This document shows positions 9,048 to 18,903 of a stretch of DNA of 64,000 nucleotides, piece by piece. The notes beneath the pieces are model-generated. The model searched no databases. It was not told the DNA's origin and worked only from the letters and a program-made list of their open reading frames with translations. The stretch comes from Phlyctochytrium arcticum. Taxonomy: Eukaryota > Chytridiomycota > Chytridiomycetes > Chytridiales > Chytridiaceae. The stretch is from contig JAHLKI010000010.1 in the NCBI GenBank assembly GCA_025602905.1, positions 372,001 through 436,000 of the forward strand, in the 5' to 3' direction. Each line of letters opens with the position of its first letter. Within the stretch, counting starts at the first letter, position 1. A program made the translations under genes and the position numbers.

Positions 9048-12000
9048 ATATTCAACTTTCTGAGCCAGCGTTTTGTGACCTAGATCTAGGTTCCTAAAAC
9101 TTTTCTGCTCAATTGCATAGATAGATGTCCTGATGATTACAGTATTATTTTCATGGCACATTTTCTATCCAGAATCAATCAAGTTTCAGCTTCGCCTACT
9201 TGAAGCTTGCCAGCTAGGATATGGTCCTAACTGTGCTTGTTTTAACACACATTCTTGGTGATTTGGAAAACTATGCATCTAAGAAATGTCCCGTCCAAAT
9301 TAAATCAAAAAATATTAGATTTGAGTATGATCTTGCTGTTCTATGTCAAATTCCTCCTTATTCAAAATGCATCAAACACACATCTGCTCAAAACTTCAAA
9401 AGGAAAACTAGGATGTGATAGCCATAGTTAGCTGTGATGGTAGTTCTCCTATAAAAGCAGTCATTGCCTCGCACCCCTTGTAAAGAATAGCCAGCCTCAT
9501 CTCTTGAATCATATTAAATTGCATGTTTTCATACAAGTCCCTATGAACCCTTGCCTAGCCAAGTCATCTGTCCCTGCTATTGTTACAAAAGAAAGCCTCT
9601 GGTCAACCACTTCCCTCAAAAACCGTTCGATGGAGGTGTGTCTGAACATCAACAAGTTTGCTGGGTATTTCTGACAAGCGGTGTTAGTTGGGACCAAGTA
9701 GTCATCCTGGCCACCAAAATGTTTGTGGAAGCTGAAAAGAGCAAGTTCACCCTACTACATGTTTTCAACAAATTTGAGAACAGTATCAAGTAGCACTTTA
9801 TGTTAGCAATGACACCCTCATCAGCAACGACAGTCAAGAACGCCCTTCTGGTGTAAAAAACACTCACAAACAAGCTTGGCACTGATTCTGAGGAACACAA
9901 GCTGGCAAGGCAACACATGGATTTGATGGAGCAGGAGCTTGAGCTAAAGGGGATGAATTCCTCCTGTTTCAAAACAAAAGAGTGTTTCAAATGAATCATT
10001 TAGGGAAAAGACTTCTATTGTCATGCATAAACAAAGAGCCAGTGAAGTGAAAAAAAAACATGTTCCCATGGTTGTAGAGACAATCAGACAATCTGTGCTT
10101 TGTCTTGCTGGCTTCCAACATTGACGGCAATGAGATCCTGCCCAGAGCCCCATTTGCCACCACTGGCGGTCGCCAAAACTTATGCCATTCTGCTTTGCAG
10201 TGCACAGTAGTTGCAAGGAATCCCCTCTTCTTCTGCCTATTGAGCTGTTTGGTCATATCCCATTCTGCCGGTGCTCTTGCCATGCTCCTTGCAATGTCTT
10301 CTTCCCGAGAGGAATCCGGGGTTCATGCCAGCACCATCCTTTGTCACATTTTAAGTAGTTTGAATCAGTGAAGATGCACTTTGTCTTTCAATTACATGAT
10401 ATTCTATAGGCATCTTTGACTGGTGGTTGGACCAATTCTGTTGATGCAAATACATGGATTGCTACTGTCCATCAAATCAGATGCGAGAATCTGAGTCCAC
10501 AAGTCTGGGTTGGGAGGCAGCCAATATCTTGGGTCAAATATATAGATCTTAGGTCATTAATGATCTTACCCTTTTTGGTCAAAATGAGTCAAAGGCTCTG
10601 CATTTCAGTCAAAAGCTCTCTGCACTTTCGGTCATCTCCATGAGAAGGATGGACAGAGGGTGAAGGAGAGCAGAAAAAGGACAGACAGAGGGGGAAAAAG
10701 AGGACAGAAAATGGGAAGGGGCTAAAGAGGGCTATGAAAATGGCACAGGTCATGTAAACATAAATTTGTTTTAACCAGTATCAATAAAATATTTTGTAGA
10801 ATAGAGAATTTTTCTTTCTTGAGAAGTGCTTTTGTAATTGATTGGGAGAAAGAGATATTCAGGCTATTTTTCCAGCTAAATTGCCACCAGATGCCCAAGT
10901 GTTCTTAACACTCTGAGCCAAGAAACCTAGATTTTGGTTCAACATTGCTCAAAAAATCTTTGCATCTTTGACAGCTCAAGAGTTTTGGCTATACTCTCAT
11001 ATCTACAGCTTTTTGCCGGGAGGAGAGAAAAAGAGTGGGAGAAGGGAGAGCAAGAAGGGAGAAAAGAGAGGAAGAGCGAGGAAAGAAGGAGGGAAAAAGA
11101 GTAACTTTGATAATTTGTTATTATGGATGTGTTGCCCCAAATACTCAGCTAGCCTGCACTTTCTAACTTAGTCCTTTCCTGTCCTTCGCACACTGGCCGG
11201 TTCTTTGGTGGCGGTTCCCATGGATGTTCTTCTTGGGGCTGTATGGTGCGTCTGGTGCGGGCAATGCGGCTGCCAAGTCCTCAATCCGCACAAAGAGTAT
11301 TGGGCCGTGGTGGTCTTGCTCTTGGGTGTGAAGATGTTGCAATGCTGGTCTTGGTCTTGCATTCTGCTGTGCAACCGGTTCAAGGGCGCATCCTGGCTTG
11401 TTGGCAACGCTTGTCCTGGATGTGGCTTGGCCCTGCACCATACCTATGCCACATCCCTACCTTCTTGTATAGTCCTTCCCCAGACACCCTCTTACTCCCT
11501 AGCTAATATATACTTACTCTGACAATACTGCCACCTCACGTCCAAACAATCTTTAAGTCCAATGGTTGGAAGGGGAACACTAAACTAGGAGCTGCCAGGA
11601 CAAGGTGGGTCGGGATATATACAAAAGGGAGAGCTGGGAAGTCAGGGAACACGGGGGTACTATTGTCAGGACAAACAGATGACAATCTGTTACAGTAGGT
11701 AACCCTGACGGGCAGCATTGCAAGCAATGCTTCCCATGTTCTGCTTATCCTACACTGTGCCTACAAACCGTACTGGACTGGAAACGGGCAGTAAGGCATT
11801 GGCAAAGTTGCATGCCATCATGGAGCTGGTTGACCAGCTCTTCACGCTGGACGAGATGAAAGTCACTGTACAAACCGGTACAAAAGGTTGGAATCCAAAA
11901 TTAAGGTCCCATGCACCCGGAATCAGTACTGGTACATAGGAGAAAAATCCTAGCAGCAACACGTGGCATCATTTAGCCAAAAATGGGGAGTTGGGATATA

Positions 12001-12960
12001 AAATGACAGGGCAAAATGCCGTAGAATGCAAAACATAGCGGGGTAATGTAAGGAAGGCATATAGGGAGGAGATGCAGCCGAAGGATTTTGTTGAGTGAGA
12101 TGATGTTGAGGAATCTGTTGTAACCGGCAAAAGAATACAAGAACCATGGTAAGGCACCATTAAAGGTATTCATAGTGAAAAGGAAAATGTGGAGAAGGTA
12201 TTGCTGCCATGTACAGCCAGGAAATCAATATATGTGGGGAAAACAACAAGGAATGAAAAATCCCCAGAAAAATCAAATGAGTGAAACTGGAAGATCGTCA
12301 GCGTTGTAACGGACAGCAGGAGATTTCATCAGCTGTATAGAGATGGTAAAAGGGATAAACGTGACGAGCAAATTGTAGAGAAGAAAATATCATGTCCCAG
12401 CGGAAATAAAGCAAAAAGGATAGGAAAAAAGTGCAGAAACCACGGAAATTCTTGAAATCAGCAAAATATGGACAAAGGGAAGATTGAAAAGCCAAACAGA
12501 GCTAGTAAACAGCAAGGGGATGTAGAGAAAATTATAGAGGAGGAATTGATGCCTTGCCCCAGCGGAAAGAAAGAAAATCAAAGAAAATCCACATGTTCAA
12601 AAAAATTTGGCCAAAAAGCACAGAAATTTGGGAAATGGCCAATATACCAGATTGTCATCGTGGCAACAAACAAAGAGAGAACAGAATAGCCTAAACAGAG
12701 ACAGTAAGAGGGGTAGGAATAACGAGCAAATTGTAGAGCACAAATTAATACCATAACCAAGTGGAAAGAAACAAAACAGAAATTCCTTGGAAAATTAAAA
12801 GTTTTGGAAAACCAGCGATCCTTTTGAAATTCAGGAAATCAGCAAATTTAGCGGAGAAATAGGATATGTAAGCAGATAGGGTGACTGTGAGGAGCCCCAC
12901 GACTGCGCCACAAAGCTTAACAACTAAAACATTCTGTTGTGCATCCCCAGGCCCCTCTAC
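9048..12960. other. Gene-free interval with purine-rich low complexity
   Basis: No coding frame with family motifs was found. Two G/A-rich stretches stand out at about 10660-10740 and 11020-11105. The rest is AT-rich, non-repetitive and probably old transposon debris. Confidence 0.4.
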
Positions 12961-13987
12961 AACTCTGGATCATGCATTCCTGGCAATTTCTTCTTGCTTA
13001 TTGAGCTCTGCAAGTGCCTCCAGCTCCAATTCATCGTCTATCCCACCAGACTCGACACAGATGATGTTGTGGAGACACAGAAGAGCCATCACCAGGCGAA
13101 CTTGGATGTCAAATGGATAGCTGTTCCCTTTTTGCAAGATGGGAATCTTTTTTTTGACAATACCAAAAATTGGTTTGACGGCATTCCAAACAGATGAGTG
13201 GCGGAGGTTGAATAACTCCCTGGCATTCTGCGGCCTGTGCAAGACCGCTAAATTATGGCTGCAATTGCATTGCAAACATGCGGAGTTACCTTTGGTTTCC
13301 TGCTGCCCATTCCCTCAAATGATAGCGGACGCCGTGGTATGGAGTCAAAAAACTTCAATAGTCAAGTATGATATACAGAAAAGCTCCACGTTGGAGTCAA
13401 TGGCTCATAACACAGTTCAAACTCCAACACTCATAAATCCCAAAATGCAAAATGAAGAGGCGCAGTGACAGTGCGCAAAATTCAGCATATTACAATTTGT
13501 CGTCCCCATCTTTGGTCACAAAAAAATTATGTAATTAACCTCTGTGCTGTTAGGAAGAGAGCTCACTTTGTTTGCAATAAAGAATTGCAACATTCTGGTA
13601 CATATGAATTCTAATTTTTGTTTATCTATTAACCCTCTGAGCCATGGTTTTAGCAACCTAGATTGAGGGCGTGTTTGGCAACCGGATTCGAGCAAAACAG
13701 ATTCCCCAGGAACTCATTTTGGGCAGGGTTGGAATCTGGGTGGCTTGGCTCAAAATCTGGAATGTGACAGCCAAACGCACCAAGGAAGATGATGAGCTGT
13801 TGCACATTGGAGATCCAGGGGAGGAATCCTTGACCAAATACTTGCTCCTCATGATTGACGGGCGCCCTGACTGCAGCAATTCGTCTACATACTGCCGACC
13901 GGAGAGAAGAGAACTTTGATAAGGAATCTTCTTGCCAAAGGCTCCCTCAATGTATGTTGCTGTCCCCAGAATTGCAGCATCCATCAA
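12961..13987 (-). pseudogene. PIF/Harbinger (HARBI1-like) transposase relic
   Basis: The minus frame 12970-13275 gives the C-terminal part of a DDE_Tnp_4 nuclease: ELFNLRHSSVWNAVKPIFGIVKK followed by a Pro-Phe-Asp segment and LCLHNII. About 0.6 kb upstream on the same strand, the frame ending at 13658 starts with a HARBI1-like N-terminal segment, LLSGRQYVDELLQSG. The central catalytic region is missing or interrupted, so the gene is dead. A segment at about 13667-13785 begins GGGCGTGTTTGGC and ends with GCCAAACGCACC, which may be a separate small inserted MITE. Confidence 0.65.
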
Positions 13988-14269
13988 CTTGGTCTCGAGC
14001 TCTATCTCCTCCTGTATTCGCTAATTGATGTCCATAGGGTTGGTTGTTGCTCATAGTGAAGGTGAGGGAGAGAAAGGTTTATTATAGGTAGAGAGTTTCA
14101 ATGGAGGTATGTAGGGGTGCTGTATTTTATTTATTTTTGAAATGAATACAGCAGATCTTATGGACAGGAACATGTTCCTGATGCTCTGGGGAGACAAAGC
14201 CCTAAACGAGCTCTATCCCCTTAAAGTAAAGCTCCCAATGTCCGAAGAGTGCCATCCCTCCTGAGATCT

Positions 14270-14620
14270 GCAACAGCAGCAAGTTCTATCCTTACTTCAA
14301 GGGATGCGTTGGGTCTATCGATGGCACCCATATCACTGCTAGAGTGGAAGCAAGTGAGCAAGCCAACTACTGAAATAGGAAGGGCTCTCTGAGCCAGAAT
14401 GTTTTGGCTGCATGCTCTTTTGATCTCAAATTCCAGTATGTTCTCGCTGTGGGAGGGGTCTGCTACCAATGGCAAGGTCTTGGCAGGTGGCCTTACCAGG
14501 CACAACTTTGTAGTTCCGGAGGGCAAGTATTTTGTGGCCAATGTGGGGTACTCCGTTACTGCAGAGTTTAACAAATATTTTCCTTCCAGACCAGAGTTCC
14601 CCAACAAGAGTTTTCCCCCT
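14270..14620 (+). pseudogene. PIF/Harbinger transposase core fragment
   Basis: On the plus strand the translation reads FKGCVGSIDGTHI, then a stop in QANY*NRKGSLSQNVLAAC, then FQYVLA. In a neighbouring frame it continues WEGSATNGKVL and VVPEGKYFVANVGYS. SIDGTH and the WEGSAxDxxVL region are the hallmark catalytic stretches of HARBI1-type nucleases. At least one stop and one frameshift are present. The direction is opposite to the relic at 13.0-14.0 kb. A GC-rich hairpin repeat cuts it at 14611. Confidence 0.7.
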
Positions 14621-14695
14621 GCAAGGGCCGCCGTCAGGCGGCCAAGGGGGTGCAGGGGTTGTCCCCCGCCCAATCAATCCCTAAGGGACTTGAGC
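14611..14695. repeat. GC-rich hairpin repeat, copy 1
   Basis: CTGCAAGGGCCGCC and GGCGGCCAAGGGGGTGCAG can fold into a strong double stem, standing out from the AT-rich surroundings. A diverged copy lies at 14813-14875. Confidence 0.65.
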
Positions 14696-14812
14696 AATAT
14701 GGAAACCGGCCATCTTGATGCTACACTGGCATTTTTGCATTCCAGTTTTGATTGCAAATGGTGATTCCTTAGGGGAGATTCACCACATACTCGAGGATCT
14801 TCCTCACAGTTT

Positions 14813-14875
14813 GCGCCTCTGCGAGGGCCGCCAGCAGGCGGCCGGGGGGGTGCGGGGGTCTCCCCCACCAGTCAG
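14813..14875. repeat. GC-rich hairpin repeat, copy 2
   Basis: CTGCGAGGGCCGCC, AGCA, GGCGGCCGGGGGGGTGCG and a CCCCC run share layout and most bases with copy 1. Both resemble mobile GC-cluster hairpins; their origin is unknown. Confidence 0.65.
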
Positions 14876-15214
14876 TGATGCCTGTGATTTGTCATTTTTT
14901 AAAAGCCTAGAGAATCACCAATAAACTCAACTGTAAATTCTATCAAACAATGATTAGATAGCTATGTACAAGCCTTGACATGCTTATTTCAGTCCTCTGG
15001 GAATGACTATCTTTGGCAATTTTCTGAACACACATGTTTTGGGCACAGCTCATAAGGGAGATCCCTTGTTCATGATGGTATTGACAAAGTGGACATCACC
15101 CAGCTTCCACAAGGAGCCACTCAGTTATTTCCGTAGTCAGCTAGCTCATCACTTGAGACAATCTAAGATCACTACCCTCCATACAAGCAATGCATCAAAT
15201 TAAGCACGGATGGT
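14876..15214. other. Gene-free spacer
   Basis: No supported gene. Short frames only, ending at the palindrome at 15215. Confidence 0.4.
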
Positions 15215-15264
15215 GTTATAGTGCAGACCCTATAGTGGTACCACTATAGGGTCTGCACTATAAC
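15215..15264. repeat. Perfect 50-bp palindrome
   Basis: GTTATAGTGCAGACCCTATAGTG is followed by GTAC and then its exact reverse complement. The 23-bp arms meet on a self-complementary GTAC, so the whole 50 bp reads identically on both strands. It opens an array of CAATAGTG-containing short repeats. Confidence 0.95.
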
Positions 15265-15430
15265 AGACCCAATAGTGGGAAGGTCACTATTCAAGAACCA
15301 ATAGTGGAAAGTTGAAGAACCAATAGTGCAAATGCGCTATTCAAGACCCAATAGTGGAAAATTCAAGACCCAATAGTGACAATTTCAAAAACCAATAGTG
15401 CAAATGCGCTAATCATGACCCAATAGTGGT
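15265..15430 (+). repeat. Array of (A)CCAATAGTG short repeats
   Basis: About seven irregularly spaced copies of ACCAATAGTG or ACCCAATAGTG, with intervening GCGCTATTC or TCACTATTC in some units. The core ATAGTG is shared with the palindrome next door. No coding frame. Confidence 0.8.
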
Positions 15431-15639
15431 AAGGCCGGCCATCGCTCTTGTATTCTCCTTTCACTCTCCTTCTCTTCTTCTTGATTCTAATTCGCTTCTC
15501 AAAAAATCGTATTCCGCTTCCTCTCTAAGTCATGAATACTCTTATACTCCTATAACCTTACTCACTATACTCTAATAATATCTCGCCCGTTTTATTGGGA
15601 TTCACGCCTTGTTTGTATTTGATGGTTACTCGAATCCAT

Positions 15640-16060
15640 ATTCTGTCAGCCCTTTTTTCACTAATTGATGTACACCCTTTTTTATAATTGATTTTTTGCA
15701 ACTTCCTCTATTTGATGAATACTCAAATCCATATTCTCTCAGCTCTTTTTTTACTAATTGATGTACACCTGTTTTTATAATTGATTTTTTGCAACTTCTT
15801 CTAATTGATGAATACTCAAATTCATATTCTGTCAGCCCTTTTTCACTAATTGATGTACACCTGTTTTTATAATTGATTTTTTGCAACTTCCTCTAATCGA
15901 TGAATACTCAAATTCATATTCTGTCAGCCCTTTTTTCACTAATTGATGTACACCTGTTTTTATAATTGATTTTTTGCAACTTCCTCTAATTGATGAATAC
16001 TCAAATCCATATTCTCTCAGCTCTTTTTTCACTAATTGATGTACATCCTTTTTTAAAATT
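15640..16060. repeat. Minisatellite, ~93-bp unit, about five copies
   Basis: The landmark ACTAATTGATGTACA occurs at 15660, 15753, 15845, 15938 and 16031, giving periods of 93, 92, 93 and 93. The minus strand reads a 31-residue repeat (KKSIIKTGVHQLVKKGLTEY), but the 92-bp unit breaks the frame, so coding is unlikely. Confidence 0.88.
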
Positions 16061-16105
16061 GATTTATCCTCATATCAATACAACACAACCCAGTACTAAC
16101 ATTTG

Positions 16106-16141
16106 TTAGGGGCACTTTCACATTTTCAAAAGTGCCCCTAA
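16106..16141. repeat. AGGGGCACTTT hairpin, copy 1
   Basis: TTAGGGGCACTTT, a 10-bp loop, then AAAGTGCCCCTAA, preceding the methyltransferase gene. A near-identical hairpin lies at 16445-16482, and half-copies lie between them at about 16163-16200, 16256 and 16371. Confidence 0.85.
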
Positions 16142-16444
16142 ATTTCGAGTGGGTCGCATCTTGGGGCACTTTTGAAAAAATAACTGCCCCTAAAAGTGCC
16201 CCCAACTTTTCGTGTGGGGACGCACTTTTTAAAACTCGAATCGTTAGCGTAATCTTTTAGGGGCACTTTTTTTATAAAGTTTGGAGTATATAATTATCCT
16301 TTTTTTTTGAGGTCGCTGCCACCTCACCTCTTTTTTTTTCAAAACTCATTTTCTTTTCCAAATTTCCCTCCAAAAGTGCCCCTAAATCCCCACACGAATT
16401 TACTCTCCATTTCTCTTATATATCCCCTCCCCCTAACGAAAAAA

Positions 16445-16482
16445 TTAGGGGCACTTCTCAAAATGTCAAAAGTGCCCCTAAA
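16445..16482. repeat. AGGGGCACTT hairpin, copy 2
   Basis: TTAGGGGCACTT..AAGTGCCCCTAA, flanked by CCCCTAACGA on the left and CCCCACACGA on the right. The same two flanking motifs recur in the inverted repeats at 24.0-24.2 and 26.9-27.2 kb, tying these regions to one element. Candidate terminal, replication or packaging signal. Confidence 0.8.
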
Positions 16483-16578
16483 TCCCCACACGATTCCCCA
16501 CTCCTCACGCTCTCTCTATCTCTCTGAATTTCTACCTGTCTCCATATCTCGCTCTTGATGTGTATCTTCCCCCACTCA

Positions 16579-17523
16579 TCACCTCTCTCTATCTCTCTGA
16601 ATTTCTACTGTCTCCATTGATCTCACTACATCTTGTATGCATATGCTTCTTTTGTAGAAGACCACATCTTTCCTATATTCCATAACCTTAGCTGCAATCT
16701 TGTTGATCTGCTCTTCACCAACACACTCTTCAAGGTAGATTGCAATGTATTCCATGTGAGAGGGGATATGATCAAACATACTATCTGTCACCCAGTACCA
16801 CCTAAACTGTCTGTAATATCTTCCAATTAACAGAATGTTCTTTGATAACATTGGACGTGTTTTCAACAGATGTATGCCAAGAATACCATATTCTGGGATG
16901 CAAGTGTCAAGTTTTTGTATAGGTGATGTTTCGCCTTTCTCAAAGACAGACCAGAAGGCATCATAGTCGAATATCTTGTTTGTTCTAAACTTGTAAAAGG
17001 ATTTCGCAGGCACAAGTCTCCTGTAGGACAGTTTGAATCCATCATATCTGGCCACAGTTGCAGCATGTGGAAGTACCATACAGATAAGACTTGGATCATA
17101 GTTCTTCACAGCGTGACGGATAAACTCAATAGATAACTTACAGAGTACACCATAAGGCGGATTGAAACCAATTGCAACATTTTTCATGTTAGCTTCATTT
17201 GTTGTCTGTAGGAAATCCTGTACAATGACATTGGAATATGTATCTTCTGGAGAATACATATCATACGATATATATTGGATATTTGGTAACACTTGCTTTA
17301 GCTTGAATTCAAGGTAACCATCTCCGGCAGACGAATCAATGAACCACTGAATATTGTTCTTGATGAGTAACGGCACCAGTTCATCTGTCACAATTGAATC
17401 AATTAGCTCTTTCTTTGTATAATACTGTTCAAGTGAAGTCTTGGCTATTTCTTTTCGTTTTTCAAAGGCCATACTTTTACTTTTATTCAATATTTTCATA
17501 TAATCAACAATGAAACCATTCAT
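16579..17523 (-). CDS. N6-adenine DNA methyltransferase, NPPY type
   Basis: The 314-residue frame has an SSAGDGYLEFKL segment (SAM-binding motif I context) at about residues 64-75 and the catalytic FNPPYG at about residue 119. This is the order of the gamma-type adenine methyltransferases (TaqI/type I-like). There is no target-recognition domain of restriction enzymes that I recognise and no nuclease beside it. The annotated ATG overlaps the divergent Dam-like gene by 14 bp; the inner ATGs (MKILNK at 17499, MAFEKR further in) would remove the overlap. The C-terminal 25 residues run into CT-rich repeats. It probably methylates viral DNA; the target is unknown. Confidence 0.8.
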   Translation of the reverse strand: MNGFIVDYMKILNKSKSMAFEKRKEIAKTSLEQYYTKKELIDSIVTDELVPLLIKNNIQWFIDSSAGDGYLEFKLKQVLPNIQYISYDMYSPEDTYSNVIVQDFLQTTNEANMKNVAIGFNPPYGVLCKLSIEFIRHAVKNYDPSLICMVLPHAATVARYDGFKLSYRRLVPAKSFYKFRTNKIFDYDAFWSVFEKGETSPIQKLDTCIPEYGILGIHLLKTRPMLSKNILLIGRYYRQFRWYWVTDSMFDHIPSHMEYIAIYLEECVGEEQINKIAAKVMEYRKDVVFYKRSICIQDVVRSMETVEIQRDRER

Positions 17524-18319
17524 CTCTTATGTTGGATCCAAATCGAAAATTATGAAAGAGATTGACTCAAAGTTACCCAAAGTCATCAACCGATACTTTG
17601 AACCATTTGTTGGAGGGGGGAGCGTTCTTTTCCATATAGGAACAAAATACCAGAATATAGCGCAACTTTTCATTAATGACAAAGACGTGGAAATCATTAA
17701 TCTGTACAAGTCTGTCCGGGACAACTGTACAGAACTGATTCATGAACTTGAAGAATTGAATACCTACCGAGATAAAGAGTCATTCTTGATGTTCTTGGAC
17801 ATATTCAATAATGAACGGAAAGGAATGAGTCAAGCGGCTAGAAGTGCTTTATATATATACTTGTTGAAGCTCTCTTTCAATAACAATCTGAAGCATGATG
17901 GAGACATCATCAAGCCAACGTATTCAAAAACCAATGCCAAATCCAATCTCTACAAACAGGAAAATATTCAGGAGGTTTCCTCTTTCTTGAGTAAAGTGAA
18001 TATTCTCAACATGGACTATGTCACATTTCTAAAAAGTATTTCCTTCAGAAAGGGTGACTTTGTATTTCTTGATCCTCCATATGATGTAGCTTCAGTCAAA
18101 CAATACTACAGCACAACATTTGAGGAAAGTGACTACAAAATATTGTTATCTGTATGTGATTACTTACACAATGCAGATGTGAACTTTCTCTTGACTCTTG
18201 ATTGCAATGTGCATCACACGAGACTCTTTGAAGAGTATAATGTTCATCAGTATTGCAGATATTCCTTTGTTTCAAACGGACAGAACCAAGACAACGAAAT
18301 AATCATAACAAATTACTAG
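17510..18319 (+). CDS. Dam-like D12-class DNA adenine methyltransferase
   Basis: The 269-residue protein starts ISYVGSKSKIM and continues with FEPFVGGGSVLFHI (motif I, SAM binding) at about residues 32-45. It ends its catalytic part with FLDPPYD at about residue 186. The order and the length of about 270 residues are typical of the Dam/D12 family, which methylates adenine in short palindromes such as GATC. It is divergent from, and overlaps the 5' end of, the NPPY methyltransferase, so both are probably controlled from one shared region. No cognate endonuclease is visible. Confidence 0.9.
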   Translation: MKPFISYVGSKSKIMKEIDSKLPKVINRYFEPFVGGGSVLFHIGTKYQNIAQLFINDKDVEIINLYKSVRDNCTELIHELEELNTYRDKESFLMFLDIFNNERKGMSQAARSALYIYLLKLSFNNNLKHDGDIIKPTYSKTNAKSNLYKQENIQEVSSFLSKVNILNMDYVTFLKSISFRKGDFVFLDPPYDVASVKQYYSTTFEESDYKILLSVCDYLHNADVNFLLTLDCNVHHTRLFEEYNVHQYCRYSFVSNGQNQDNEIIITNY

Positions 18320-18348
18320 TATTTTTTAGTCTTCATATACTAAAAAGA

Positions 18349-18483
18349 ATGAGGTATTTGTATAAAAGTGAGGATCCCTTGTGTGATCAAAATGAACGTA
18401 TTCTAGATATATTTGACGATATTGTAACTCACAAGGACAAATTGAGATTCATTGAATCAGTAAAGAATATCAAGCACAATTGA
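18349..18483 (+). CDS. Small hypothetical ORF (44 aa)
   Basis: ATG at 18349 follows the methyltransferase stop by 29 bp on the same strand. The short acidic/basic product starts MRYLYKSEDP. No family is recognised. It is supported only by position and composition. Confidence 0.35.
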   Translation: MRYLYKSEDPLCDQNERILDIFDDIVTHKDKLRFIESVKNIKHN

Positions 18484-18502
18484 TGAATCCATTATCAAAA
18501 AA

Positions 18503-18619
18503 ATGGAGATGGATATGGAAATTGATATACTGAAAGAGTCATTCAAAGAAACTTTCAAGAAGTCTGAAGTGATGGTCAAAAAGCCTCGGAAAAATCCGAC
18601 CAAGAAGACAAATGTATAA
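18503..18619 (+). CDS. Small basic-tailed ORF (38 aa)
   Basis: The frame begins MEMDMEIDILKE and ends in a Lys/Arg-rich tail (KKPRKNPTKKTNV). It ends 5 bp before the convergent stop of the chromodomain segment. Possibly a small virion or DNA-binding peptide; function unknown. Confidence 0.3.
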   Translation: MEMDMEIDILKESFKETFKKSEVMVKKPRKNPTKKTNV

Positions 18620-18624
18620 TTTGA

Positions 18625-18903
18625 CTACTCTATATTCCGTTCAAATTCATCAAACAATCCTCTCTCATCTTGAACAAATTGAGACCTTTCTTCCCAAGAA
18701 GCTTGTGAAATCGGAAACCCCTTCCACTCTACCAGGTATTGTTTCACTCTGCGGCTGTTGACTCGTTTCATTCTAGAGTCAAGTATTCTCTCTACTTCAA
18801 AAACATCGTCATCTTCATCATCATCATCATTGTTGTTATCCTCATTGTTGTCGTCTTCATTATCCTCTTGTGTTGCTGATTGAGCACCCGGTGCTCCTAT
18901 GTC
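18625..18903 (-). pseudogene. Integrase C-terminal chromodomain, cut off by in-frame TAA
   Basis: Directly after the integrase stop (TAA at 18904-18906) the same minus-strand frame stays open for 92 codons. It runs through an Asn/Asp-rich acidic linker, then a chromodomain-like segment, VFEVERILDSRM...VKQYLVEWKGF...ASWEE, then a stop at 18625-18627. YLVEWKGF and the W-E pair are the classic chromodomain aromatic-cage core. It must once have been, or through stop readthrough may still be, the tail of the integrase. Some Maverick/Polinton and chromovirus integrases end this way. Confidence 0.85.

Noticed and set aside
11163..11522. Overlapping 80-105 aa ORFs on both strands
   Set aside because: No motif, no splice context and similar lengths on both strands; probably chance frames.
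13667..13785. GGGCGTGTTTGGC ... GCCAAACGCACC mini-element
   Set aside because: Looks like a small MITE, but no target-site duplication could be defined, so it is only mentioned within the Harbinger relic.
15626..16032. Minus-strand ORFs with 31-residue repeats
   Set aside because: They follow the 93-bp minisatellite; one unit is 92 bp and breaks the frame, so real coding is unlikely.
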